Positions 39,251-49,451 of a DNA stretch of 64,000 bases are shown piece by piece. The position numbers and the translations under genes are program-made. The stretch covers positions 62,001-126,000 of the forward strand of contig JANATF010000011.1 in the NCBI GenBank assembly GCA_029449245.1. Reading direction: 5' to 3'. The notes below the pieces were generated by a model. The model had not been told where the DNA came from and ran no database searches. It saw nothing but the letters and a program-made list of their open reading frames with translations. The DNA comes from Mortierella alpina (taxonomy: Eukaryota > Mortierellomycota > Mortierellomycetes > Mortierellales > Mortierellaceae). Position 1 is the first letter of the stretch, and every line of letters begins with the position of its first letter.

Positions 39251-40036
39251 ATGACCATCTCCAAAACTTCAGCCTTGATCCTTGGCGGCACAGGCGCTGT
39301 GGGCAAATGCGTTGTCCGAGATGCACTTGCCTCGAATGCATTTACACGAGTGCTGACTCTTGGCCGCCGCCCCGTCAGCACTGACGACACCTTTTCGAAC
39401 CTCTCTATTCTGGAGCAAAAGACCGTCAGCCTCGAGGACATCCCTGCGACCTTCCCTGCCTCTGATCTGCCCCAGATCGTCTTTTGCGCTCTAGGCACCA
39501 CTCGCGCCGATGCAGGATCGGCCGAGGCCTTCAGAAGGATTGACCAACAGTACGTTTTGGACTCTGCGCGCTTTATCCACGAGAAGGCCCCTAAGAACGA
39601 GGATGGCACGAGCAAGGTTCATTACCTGTATGTCAGTGCAGGGAACGCGAACATCAACTCGTTCTTCCTGTACAGCAAGGTGAAGGGAGAGACTGAGAAG
39701 GCCCTGGCAGAGATTGGATTCGAGCGCGTGAGTATTCTGCAGCCGTCATACCTGAAGGTGGTAGAGCCTCGTGAGTCTCGAAACAGAAAAGCCGAGTGGG
39801 CACTGGACAAGATTGTGCCACTCATGGACTTTGTGGCAGAGAAGACCCTGACGGTCTCTGTGGCGGTCGTTGCACAGAGCATGCGACTCATTGCAACCGC
39901 GGACAGTCCCGAGGTCGAGGGCGTCAAGCCCAGATTGGTGGAAGTTCACCCAGCATCCAAGTCCAAGGTGGCCTTTTACAGCAACCCCAATATCCACGAC
40001 ATTGTGCAGAAGCACTCGGCCGCGTCCAAGCTTTAG
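39251..40036 (+). CDS. Fmp52/HTATIP2-like NAD(P)-binding protein ending in SKL
   Basis: A single-exon gene of 261 residues from the ATG at 39251. Atypical SDR fold: glycine motif LGGTGAVGK at residues 11-19, a TLGRRP turn after the second strand, IVFCALGTTRADAGS, a VHYLYVSAGNAN strand, YSKVKGETEKAL carrying the Tyr-x3-Lys pair, and SILQPSYLK. This order is that of the HTATIP2/TIP30 and yeast Fmp52 family. Fmp52 is mitochondrial outer membrane in yeast, but this protein ends HSAASKL, a perfect PTS1, so peroxisomal import is predicted. The enzymatic substrate is unknown. It lies 254 bases before the aminoacylase gene on the same strand. Confidence 0.88.
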   Translation: MTISKTSALILGGTGAVGKCVVRDALASNAFTRVLTLGRRPVSTDDTFSNLSILEQKTVSLEDIPATFPASDLPQIVFCALGTTRADAGSAEAFRRIDQQYVLDSARFIHEKAPKNEDGTSKVHYLYVSAGNANINSFFLYSKVKGETEKALAEIGFERVSILQPSYLKVVEPRESRNRKAEWALDKIVPLMDFVAEKTLTVSVAVVAQSMRLIATADSPEVEGVKPRLVEVHPASKSKVAFYSNPNIHDIVQKHSAASKL

Positions 40037-40290
40037 GTTACATCGTTCTCTTCTGTATCATTAAACACCTTCCTGCGGTGTTACCATGGCGATGTTTGCC
40101 TAACGGAAATACCAGAAACAACAGCCTGCTCGCAAGCAGTTTCTCTCCGCATTCTACTGGCCAGCTCGTTCTGCTTTTATTTCCCTGTAGGGCAACAGGC
40201 TCTGACACATTCGTTCTCTTTCTTCCCTTCTCTCACCAATTCACGCGTGTTCGCAAACAGCATCCAACTCCCACCCCCCAGTCAGACGCC

Positions 40291-42592
40291 ATGACCCAAC
40301 TCGATACCAATGAACATCCTGCTGTCACCCGCTTCCGCGAGTACCTGCGCATCAAGGCATGGCATTATTTTTGCAACAGACCCGTATCTGGCTTTGTGAC
40401 ATGCGCCGGTTCATCATCCTCTTGCCTGCGAGCACCAATTAACAACCTGCCCCTGCCTTTCCATCCACATGCAAAAACACACAACAGACTATGCAGCCCA
40501 CCCCTGCGTATGACGAATCGACCACATTCCTGATTCGCCAGGCTGAGGAAATTGGCATGCCCTATCGAGTCGTTGAGGCAAGTTTGCAGTTTTCGTTCTT
40601 TCTCTTGGGTCGCAGTTTGATTCTTGTCCGGTCATTTCATCTCCTAATATTCCCCTACATGGTGCACCCAATCCTTACTCTTGACACTCAGTGCGTCAAG
40701 GGCAAGCCTACTGTCATCATGACCTTTGAAGGCACAGACCCCAGCCTGCCTACGTTGCTGCTCAACAGCCACACGGATGTGGTCCCTGTGTTCCCTGAGC
40801 AGTGGACCCAAGACGCCTTTGCTGCCAACAAGATCGATGGCTGGATCTATGCTCGTGGTTCTCAAGACATGAAATGTGTCGGCATGAGGTAAAAATGAGG
40901 AACGAGCAAATAAAGGTTACTGGAGGTGGTGTGGGAATATTACTCATGAACTAACTTTTTTTGCCCGCTATAATTCCGCAGTTACCTCGAGGTCCTTCGC
41001 CGCTATAGAGCCGCCGGAAAGAAACCTCTCCGAACCATCCACCTCACTTGGGTTCCAGGCAAGTCGATTACAGTAGCGCATTCTTGTGTTTTTGATTATT
41101 CAGCCTCGTACAACATTCAGGTTCGAGGATGGGCTGGACTCATAGGCGTACGTGTAAACCGGAATAACCACACCGAGTGCGTGCGGGATTGAAGAGTCGA
41201 CAGGATCTACTAGTCCGAGGGCGTTTGATGGAAAAGGCTACTATATTCATCACGAGTGTGGAAGGTGCGCGTGCGGTCATCGCGCGCTAGTCTAGTTTAA
41301 GCGCCGATCGGGCATCAGACTGTGCTTCTGGCATTTTTGTGTTCCCATTACTTGCACGTATTCTACCATGGCTTAAACCCGTGACTAACCCGCTGTCGTT
41401 TTGTTTCCAACTTATAGAGGAGGAGGTTGGAGGTGTTGAGGGCATGAAGCTGCTTGTCCACCACGAAGAGTTTAGGCGTCTCAATGTCGCTTTTGCCCTG
41501 GACGAAGGCATTGCCTCCCCCAAGAACGCACTCAAGGTGTTTTATGGCGAGCGCATGCCTTGGTGGATCAAGGTCACCGCTACAGGTCCTACAGGTACAC
41601 ATGAAAGCATACGGGAGCATGGACAGGTTGATCTCCATATGGCTATGAGCATCATGATGCTGATACTGCTCGACGTATGACTAGGCCATGGATCCCAATT
41701 TATTAAGGAAACTGCACCTTCGAAGCTGCTCAAGGTCATTGAAAAGTTTATGAACCTTCGCAGTGAGCAGGAGAAGCTGCTTGAAGTCGGCCTGCACCAC
41801 AATGGCAAGAGTTACACCCTCGGCGATGTCACCACCATCAACCTGACATTCTTGCAGGTAAGTTATTATCATTTTTCGTTTTTCAGATTGATCTACATGT
41901 ATGGTTGCCAACTGGTTGCTAATACCGCAGTGGTCTACTTTTATAACTCATGTAGAGCGGGATCCAGTTCAACGTGATTCCCATGGAGGCAACCTGTGGT
42001 TTTGATATTCGCGTGAGCCCTTTCTTTGACATGAAGGAGTTCCAGGCCAAGCTGGAGGGATTCGTTGCCTCTCAACCAGGGTATGCAAGCAACAGATGCT
42101 TAGATCAAGGCTGGCTAAGTTGCATGAATTTTAACTAATACCTAAACACCTTCTTGGTAATAGCGTGACCATGGAGTTTGTCAATGGACACTTTGACAAC
42201 ACCCTGACGGCTATTGACGAATCCAATATCTGGTGGACAGTATTCAGCGATGCCTGCAAGGGCATGAAGGTCGACTACGAAACCGAGATCTTTCCAGGTA
42301 CAGCGCGTCGTTTGTCCCCATGACGATATCGCGTGTTGAACGTGGAACCAACACTCTCTTCCTTTTGATGACGATGCTTTATATAGCTGCAACCGATTCT
42401 CGGTACCTTCGTGAGGTGGGTATCCCCGCGTTGGGAGTTTCGTACCTCAAGAACACACCACTACTGCTCCATGACCACGACGAGCGCATGCACGAGGACA
42501 TTTTCCTAGAGGGCATTGATTTCTACGAGACCCTGATCACCCGTCTCAGCGACATCACGGCCTCTCAGGTCGAGGCCACTTTGATCAAGTAA
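40291..42592 (+). CDS. ACY1: Aminoacylase-1-like M20 metallopeptidase
   Basis: Zn-dependent hydrolase that releases amino acids from N-acyl-amino acids; cytosolic by lack of signals. Nine exons: 40291-40356, 40488-40577, 40692-40888, 40982-41058, 41418-41594, 41685-41857, 41956-42080, 42164-42297 and 42387-42592, giving 414 residues (ACY1 about 408). Introns 1, 2 and 4 begin with GC (GCATGG, GCAAGT, GCAAGT); the rest are GT-AG. Phase and family continuity leave no GT alternative. M20 landmarks are RIKTMQPTPAYD near the start, the metal site SHTDVVPV, the bridging Asp in ARGSQDMK, the catalytic Glu and its neighbour in PEEEVGGVEG, GHGSQF at the dimerisation-domain start, and the last metal His in HDHDERMHED. 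All expected metal ligands are visible, so it should be functional. Confidence 0.93.
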
Positions 42593-43830
42593 AGGCGGTT
42601 TGCCCATCGTCCCTATGGAGGGATACCGAGATGCCAGCCAGGAGGGTATGATGCCAGCTATATAGATACTAGACTTGAAGACGAGTATCGCAGGTGTAGA
42701 GTACATGATTGTTTAGGGAGGTTTGTTCACCCCTTGTGCCCACTGCGCGTTGCTCCAAGCCACGCAGCAATACACGATATATATTTCAACAGCGCGCAAC
42801 CTGTCCATCCGAATTCATTCACAATTCCCCTTTTGTCTTTGTTTCAATCCAATCAAAAGGGACCTCCTTCGCATCTAATCATCTAATCACATCCCATCCT
42901 CCATCCCTGTTGGTGCATCCCCTCTTGTCTCTCCAGCAGCATCGATCTCCTGTCCCACGCCTATATTCCATAACACACACCCATACGCAGATATATCACA
43001 ACACACATACACATACACGGCCTGTCTATCGGATATCACCACACGCCTCGTAAATCACCATACTCGCGCACTCACAAACGCACACTCACGCGCACACACA
43101 CACGTAAAGAGACACAGACACACAATCTCCGTCATCTCCACACTTCCACACTCTCAATCTCGTGTTCTTGTCTGTTGGCTCCCATTGCCTGGCGCTGCTT
43201 AGCTCTATCCAACCACCGCTCTCTTTCTCGCAGCCAGCTCCTTTTCTTTTGTTCTCTGCCAAAGAGTCTGTGTTCTGTACAGCTGGGAGTCCTTCTTTTG
43301 TGACATCTCAAGCATATCATCGGACTGCACCAGTACTTCTCTCCTTCATTGCCCATTCTCTTCCATCGCCTTGCAAGCGCACACACACACACACGCACAC
43401 TCGCACACACACACCCCACTCTTTGTGCTGTCTTTTTGATCAGCGGCTTGAGCTACTTCCATCGTACGCCTCGATCCTGCAACACGTCACTCCTCGACTA
43501 GGTACTACAGCGCGTTCGAGTCTTGCAGTTGTATTGTGCATCAGTCATATCCAGCAAGGCTAACGTAGCTCTCCTTCTTCTTCCTCATCAACCTTCAGTT
43601 CCACTTAATTGTCCTCTGACTGCTGGTCGACTGTAATCAGTACAAGGCTTCTCGTCCGCATTTTTATTGCATCGTCCGTACAACGCAGAGCAGCTCGCCG
43701 CGGAAAGGAAAAAAAAAAAAAAAAAAAAAGAAAAAGAACCTAGCCAGCTCGGACCAGCCGCTCAGTCCGTTTGCACGTCTTCGGCCTTGATCCAATCTGC
43801 CTCGCAACACAACACCTGCGTCTCGGACCG
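42593..43830. other. Long 5' region of CNOT11
   Basis: TATATAT near 42779. CA-rich runs occur at 42980-43130 and 43380-43415, with a poly(A) run at 43709-43729. No coding evidence in either strand; the frames seen are Ser/His/Thr-rich artefacts of CA and CT repeats. Confidence 0.45.
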
Positions 43831-46619
43831 ATGATTACAGTGCCTCCGCAAGAAATTGCCACCTTTCTCGGGAATCATCTCGACCGGGTCTTGGAGCAGA
43901 CCGGACGCGAGTTTTTGCAGTCGGTCGCGGCCAATCGGCAGTTCAGGGCAGGATGTGCCTTAATGGACGTACTGAACGCTGTAGAGTCGGTGCAGGAGCG
44001 GATCCGGACCGTTCTGCAGGAGCGAGATCGCAGCCGTTCGCAAGGGGACATTGAATCCGAGGTACTGTTATCAGCGTTGCTATCTTCGGAACTGTGGGGA
44101 GCACTCTACAGATATACCGACCCCTGCATCATTTGGTGTCTCCTACTCCCCTTTCGAAACTTCCAGGATGACCCCACTCTTGAAACTCACCTGCATTCTA
44201 CTGTTTTCTTTTCCTTGCTAATAGCCTCTCAAAGTGCGAATAACGACCCTTTATCTCCTTTACAGTCTGTACAGCGGTCTCCCCATTCATCAGCATCCCT
44301 TCCTTTGCCTCTTCGTGGACATTTACTCGACCGCGCTACAGGATGAGCAGCAAAAGCCTGAGCGATTTGTGATCAGCGTGATCCTGAACGGAGATGGAGA
44401 GGAGGTAAAGCGCCACCTTGGTACACTGGTGCCGATTCAATCCACACATCATATATTCTGTCTCTAACTCTGTCTATTTTTGTTGCTTTAGCTGGCTCCA
44501 AGCAAACCTTCAGAACTGATCACGATAGCACGCGAGGCGGATTCTAGGCCTGTGGATCTGCAGTCACTAGATGATACCCTGCCGGATGTATCCATAGAAG
44601 ATCAAGTTCCAATAGGACTCGGCTGGGAAGACATTACTCAGAGGCGTGGAGATCGCAAAGCATTCTGGGAGTCCCTCAAGGGATTGATGGAGAACATTAA
44701 TACACCTGAATCGACGATACCGAAGGAGGAGACCATCAAGAGCACAGGCCAGGAAAATAAGGATCAGAAGTCAACCGCTGTTGGTTCGGCAACAAATGAC
44801 TCTGACAGCCATCAGGCGGAGGATGACGAAACTGGAGACGGAGAGGAGTTGGAGGAGTGGGAGATTGAGGCTGAAAAGCATTTCCAGGGATCTGAGGACG
44901 TTGCGCCTGCACCTGCAGTGGTCGCCAGCAAAACGAAGAAGAAGGCGGACAACTCTTTCAACCGTCAGCAATTGAACTTTATCATGGAGCAGGCCGTGAT
45001 CCAACCATTGTCGTTTGATCAGGAACAGGTAGGTTTTGTGGGATGCATTCTCTGCTTTGGATGCGAAAAACAACCGTGTTACTCATAATATCTCAACCTT
45101 TATTCGTGTCTGTTTGCGCATATCACAGTTCATGCTGGCTCAATTCACAGGCGATGCAGCCAAGGTCCATATTCCATTACCGCCGCATGAAGCCCTTCCT
45201 GGCATTGTTGACAATAACCCTATGATCGCCTTCAACTTACTCCTCCACTTGATCCAACTCTCATCCGAGCTCGAGGGTCCGAATATGGAAATCGTGGGAA
45301 GCAACCAAAAGACTAATGGTTCCAAGGACCGAACTGGAAAAGCGGGTCAGAAGAGTAGTGGTGCAAGTAGCCCAGTACCCACTATTGTCGATGGATATCT
45401 GGACACGATGACCCATGCTAAGCGCTTGACGCTCCATTCATTGGAGGTGGTCAATCGGTTGACCGGAGCAACAACTCTTTCACCGCGGTTTCTGCATGCT
45501 TACATTGAAAACGCGGTTCGGTGTTGCGAATTGGTCGAGGACAAGGTTGGACAAGCCCGCGTGGTCCGTATGGTATGTTGGTCATCCACAGCCTTAATGA
45601 CATTGCCTGCTATATTGTACGTGCCCCGTGGTTTCTAACGGACATCTTTTTACCCTCTAATTTGCCTGTGGTATTAGCTGTGTGTCTTTTTGCAGTCTTT
45701 ACTCAGGAACGAGGCGATCACTATTCCTGGATACTATCATGCGCTGCAGAACTTTTGTGTCCAGTTCTCAAGAGTGAAGGAGGTGGCCAATTTGTTCCAG
45801 TCCCTGGTGGAGTATCAGCGAAAGATGGATGTACCTTCCCCGGTACGAGTTGCAGGACCATCTCAACAAGGACAGCAGCAACAGTCTCGCCCGCTGACTC
45901 AATCAGCTTCCATGCCGTCCACTCCAACTGCAGACACGCCTCAGCGGTCGTCCTGGCTTGCCAGTTCGGGATCGATTAGCCACATCAAGACCTCTCTAAA
46001 CAAACACAATTCTCTGAATGGCTTCTCGGCCCCGGGCGCGCTTTCGCAATTCATTCATCCTGGATCCCCCTCACCATCGGGCACAGGCGGTGGGGTTCAT
46101 CAGAACGGCACCCTGTCCTCCAACACCAACGGCAACGGTGCTTATTTCAAAACACATAACAAGCACTCTAGCCAGCACTCTTCTGCATCGGGATCATTGT
46201 TTTCTTCGCCAACAGTGATGTCCGCATCCGTCAATGCGTTTAACACTGGCCTTGGAAACCCAACTAGTTTGACCTTGAATGGCGCCAATAACAGCAACAT
46301 GAACAACCACAGCTTGAATGGCAGTTCGAGTGCTCATCGCTCAGGGTCGGTATCTGGTTCGGGATCGGATTATGATCTGGATGCGGCCATCAGGGCAAGT
46401 CTAAGAGACATGGAGGACCATGCAGGATCGTCTCCGTCCTCGGGATCGCGTGGTTCTGGCTCAGGTGCGACATCGAGCACAAACCGGACCCCTACGAACG
46501 GTCTCCTTCAGCAGCAACAACAGCAGCAACAGACAGTGCACTTGGGGCCCAAGGGCATCAATTCTGCATCACATCTCGGCAATCACTCGCGAGGACCTGG
46601 GGCGCGTCGAGGAGGGTAA
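43831..46619 (+). CDS. CNOT11: CCR4-NOT complex subunit 11 (CNOT11), with a C-terminal UIM
   Basis: Subunit of the CCR4-NOT deadenylase complex, present in animals and many protists but absent from budding yeast. Exons are 43831-44061, 44225-44404, 44492-45028, 45129-45572 and 45678-46619, giving 777 residues. The N-terminal helical domain is visible (FLGNHLDRVLEQTG, then RITTLYLLYSLYSGLPIHQHP across intron 1). An acidic middle (about 215-275) precedes the CNOT11 C-terminal domain: NNPMIAFNLLLHL, YLDTMTHAKRLTLHSLEVV, NRLTGATTLSPRFLHAYI, VRMLCVFLQSLLRNEAI (across intron 4), and CVQFSRVKEVANLF. This ends near residue 520. The remaining 250 residues are Ser/Asn/Gly-rich, apart from a ubiquitin-interacting motif at about 695-712 (YDLDAAIRASLRD) and a Gln run near 740. 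Confidence 0.92.
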
Positions 46620-47360
46620 CATAGAAAAGCTCAGCGGTTAGATCAAGCCCAACTCATAGATAGAATCGTACCAAGTTCCCCAAACTCTTTTTTTTTTTTT
46701 TTTCTTTGTTTCTTTCTTTCTTTCTTTTTCTTTTTCTTTTCTTTTTTCTTTCTTTCTTTGATTTCCTCACTGGCCGCATGGGTATTAATGAATACAAGCA
46801 GCGTGTGTTTTTGGCTGTCGGTGTTGAGCAAGATGAAAAAATCACGAAATTGATGTCTCTTAGACTGTAAGCTATGTAGGTAACACTTCAGTGGATCTGG
46901 TCTTGCTTCCGCCCTGAATCAGGAGCGTTCGATGGACCCCATCGCGAGAATCATGGCCGTTGAAGGTCACTCCTCGTCCGAATAGACTCTCCATCTGCTC
47001 CCCATGGTTCTGCTCGCGTATCGGCGCAAGATGTAGCCTGGACAGGTGAACTGGATGCGCAACAGTTGATCCAGAACTGGCGTGCAGTGGAGCACTACTC
47101 CAGGGCATAGATGTACATACATCGATGACCCGAGCTTCGAGTCCCAGATGCGAGTCTGAGCAATGTCCGAGCCAATCAGGTTGCTGCTGCAGTGGATCGA
47201 ATTTGAACGCGCCACAGCCAGCGCGCCATAAAGTGAAAGGAAGTGCTCATTCCCCTGATTCCTTTTCTTCTCTTCTTTCCATCTTGTTCCCTCGCATTCC
47301 CAACAGTCTCTCATCTCTCTCCCCATACTCCCCTATTCTTCTCCTGTCTGTACCCTCGCC
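46620..47360. other. CNOT11 3' flank and cytochrome c peroxidase promoter
   Basis: T-rich tract at 46687-46760 after the CNOT11 stop. No convincing coding sequence. The CCAAT box listed next lies near the downstream gene. Confidence 0.45.
47172..47178 (+). promoter_or_regulatory. CCAAT box (CCAATCA) upstream of CCP1
   Basis: Located about 185 bases before the CCP1 ATG. HAP/CCAAT-binding complexes activate respiratory and heme-protein genes in fungi, so the site is plausible; unproven here. Confidence 0.45.
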
Positions 47361-49277
47361 ATGTTCGCCTCCCGTGTCCTCCTCCGCGCACCCCTGGCTG
47401 CCGTTGCCCGCCGCGCTGCCGTCTCCTCCGTCCGCACCTACTCCTCCCAGGCCCCCGCCTCCTCGGGCGGCGCTGGCAAGTCCCTTGTCGTGGCAGCGCT
47501 CGCCGCCGGTGCCGGTGCTGCAGGCTACCACCTGTACCTCGAGAACGAGAGTAAGTTGCCAGTCCGCTTCCATGAATATAGCCTGTTGCAGCGCATAGGG
47601 CAAGTCGCGCAGGCACCGACCTATATTTTTGACAACTGCGCAGACCCTATTCCAAAAAATCCGAGCTTTTTTTTGCGTGTCCTTGGTTACAGTACGCAAC
47701 TTGTTCGCTCTGTACCCTTCACTGAAAGTGAGGGGAGGGGTTGAGCGTCATTTGTTGTATTCTTGATATCTCTCTTCCTTTCTGCAGGCCTCTTTTCTCG
47801 TTCTCGCTCCCTCGGTTCAGTTGCCTCAACAGCCAACAGCTGCCTTGTCATGTGGGAAGGACGGGCAGAGCGCAAGAGTCCGAGATAATTTTCGGGCAAA
47901 CCTTATTCTGCCGTTACGGGGAGGGTTTTCTTTCGGACTCGGCGTCTCTCAGGGTGTTCCCGCGGGTGCTGTGTTCTGCCTGTCTCTCCCTCTTGCCCGT
48001 GTTGTACTGCCGACACGGTTCCAGTTGTCTGCCTCTTGGGCACGATGGAGAATGTGCTCTTTCGCAGAGTATGGCCCAGGGATGAGCCTTGGTTTCTTCA
48101 TTCCGTCGTCCTTCACCCGATCACTCGTGTCCGCTCCACTTCGGAAAAAACTTTAAATGCAGAGCTTTGCATAATGCTACCTGCCCGGCTGGGGCATTTT
48201 TTTTTTTTTTTTTTTTGGCTGGCTCCGTGAGATTCGATTATGCTCAACCCCACCATCTGTGTCCTCACACAAGAGACTCAAAACTTTTCTGCTGTTCATT
48301 GGTGATTATAGAGTCCTCGCTTCCCACTGTCGCTGCTGCCGCCGAGAAGCCCAAGGAGCCTCTTGACTACCAGAAGGTCTACAACGCCATCGCCGCCATC
48401 ATTGAGGATGAGAACTACGACGACGGTTCCTACGGTCCTGTCTTCCTCCGCCTTGCCTGGCACGCCTCGGGCACGTACGACGTCAACACCAAGGACGGTG
48501 GCTCCAACTATGCCACCATGCGCTTCAAGCCCGAGGCTGGTCATGGTGCCAACGCTGGTCTGGGAATCGCTCGCGAGCGTCTCAACCGCGTGAAGGACCA
48601 GTTCCCCGAGATTTCATATGGTGATCTCTGGACCTTGGCTGGTGTTGCTGCCATCCAGGAGTTGGTAATGTCCATGTCGACTTTGGTTCTTTTTTTGCAC
48701 ATGTTCCTGTATGTCGCTCGTAAAATTAAAGCTTACTGTTGTCTTCTGTCTGTAGGGTGGCCCAATCGTCAACTGGAGAGCCGGTCGTGTTGATGGCGAG
48801 GAGAGCCAGTCTCCCCCAGATGGTCGTCTCCCCGACGCCGGTAGACCCGACGGCCAGCACTCTCGCGACATCTTTTACAAGATGGGCTTTAATGATCAGG
48901 AAATCGTTGCTCTTCTCGGCGCTCACGCTTTGGGACGCTGCCACCCCGATCGTTCCGGTTTTGACGGTCCCTGGACCGCATCGCCCACGGTCTTCACCAA
49001 CACCTTCTACACTGAGCTCTTGGGTCGCAAGTGGGTCGAGCGCAAGTGGTCTGGACCCAAGCAGTTTGAGGACAAGGAGTCCAAGTCGTTGATGATGTTG
49101 CCCGCAGACATGGCAATGGCCAAGGACAAGGAGTTCCGCAAGTGGGTCGAGATCTACGCCAAGGACGAGAAGAAGTTCTTTGATGACTTTGCCAAGGTTG
49201 CGCAGAAGCTGTTTGAGCTTGGTGTTCACTTTGATGAGAACGCCAAGGTCTACCAGTTCAAGCCCACCAACGCCTAA
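47361..49277 (+). CDS. CCP1: Cytochrome c peroxidase, mitochondrial
   Basis: Heme peroxidase of the mitochondrial intermembrane space that reduces H2O2 using cytochrome c. Exons are 47361-47550, 48312-48664 and 48756-49277, giving 354 residues (yeast 361). Exon 1 holds an Arg-rich presequence ([17 protein letters not shown]) and then an Ala/Gly hydrophobic sorting segment ([16 protein letters not shown]), the bipartite signal typical of Ccp1. The distal site Arg-x-x-Trp-His is in RLAWHASG (His about residue 114). The proximal His is in LGAHALGR (about residue 238). The radical Trp of CCP is kept in FDGPW, and the Asp partner in MMLPADM. The 761-base first intron, separating targeting sequence from enzyme, contains a 20-T run near 48197-48216. 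Confidence 0.96.
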
Positions 49278-49451
49278 ATCACTCTCCCTTTTGAAAACGA
49301 CGCAAGCCTTAGATGATATATCTTAGAAACCAACTTCACTCTTCAAATTTTTCAGCCCTGATTTCTCTCCTCTCTCTCTCCTGGTTGCTTTTGTACAGAA
49401 TCAAGTAAACAAACAAAAAAGCACGCGTAATAAAGTCAAGCACTTTCCGGA

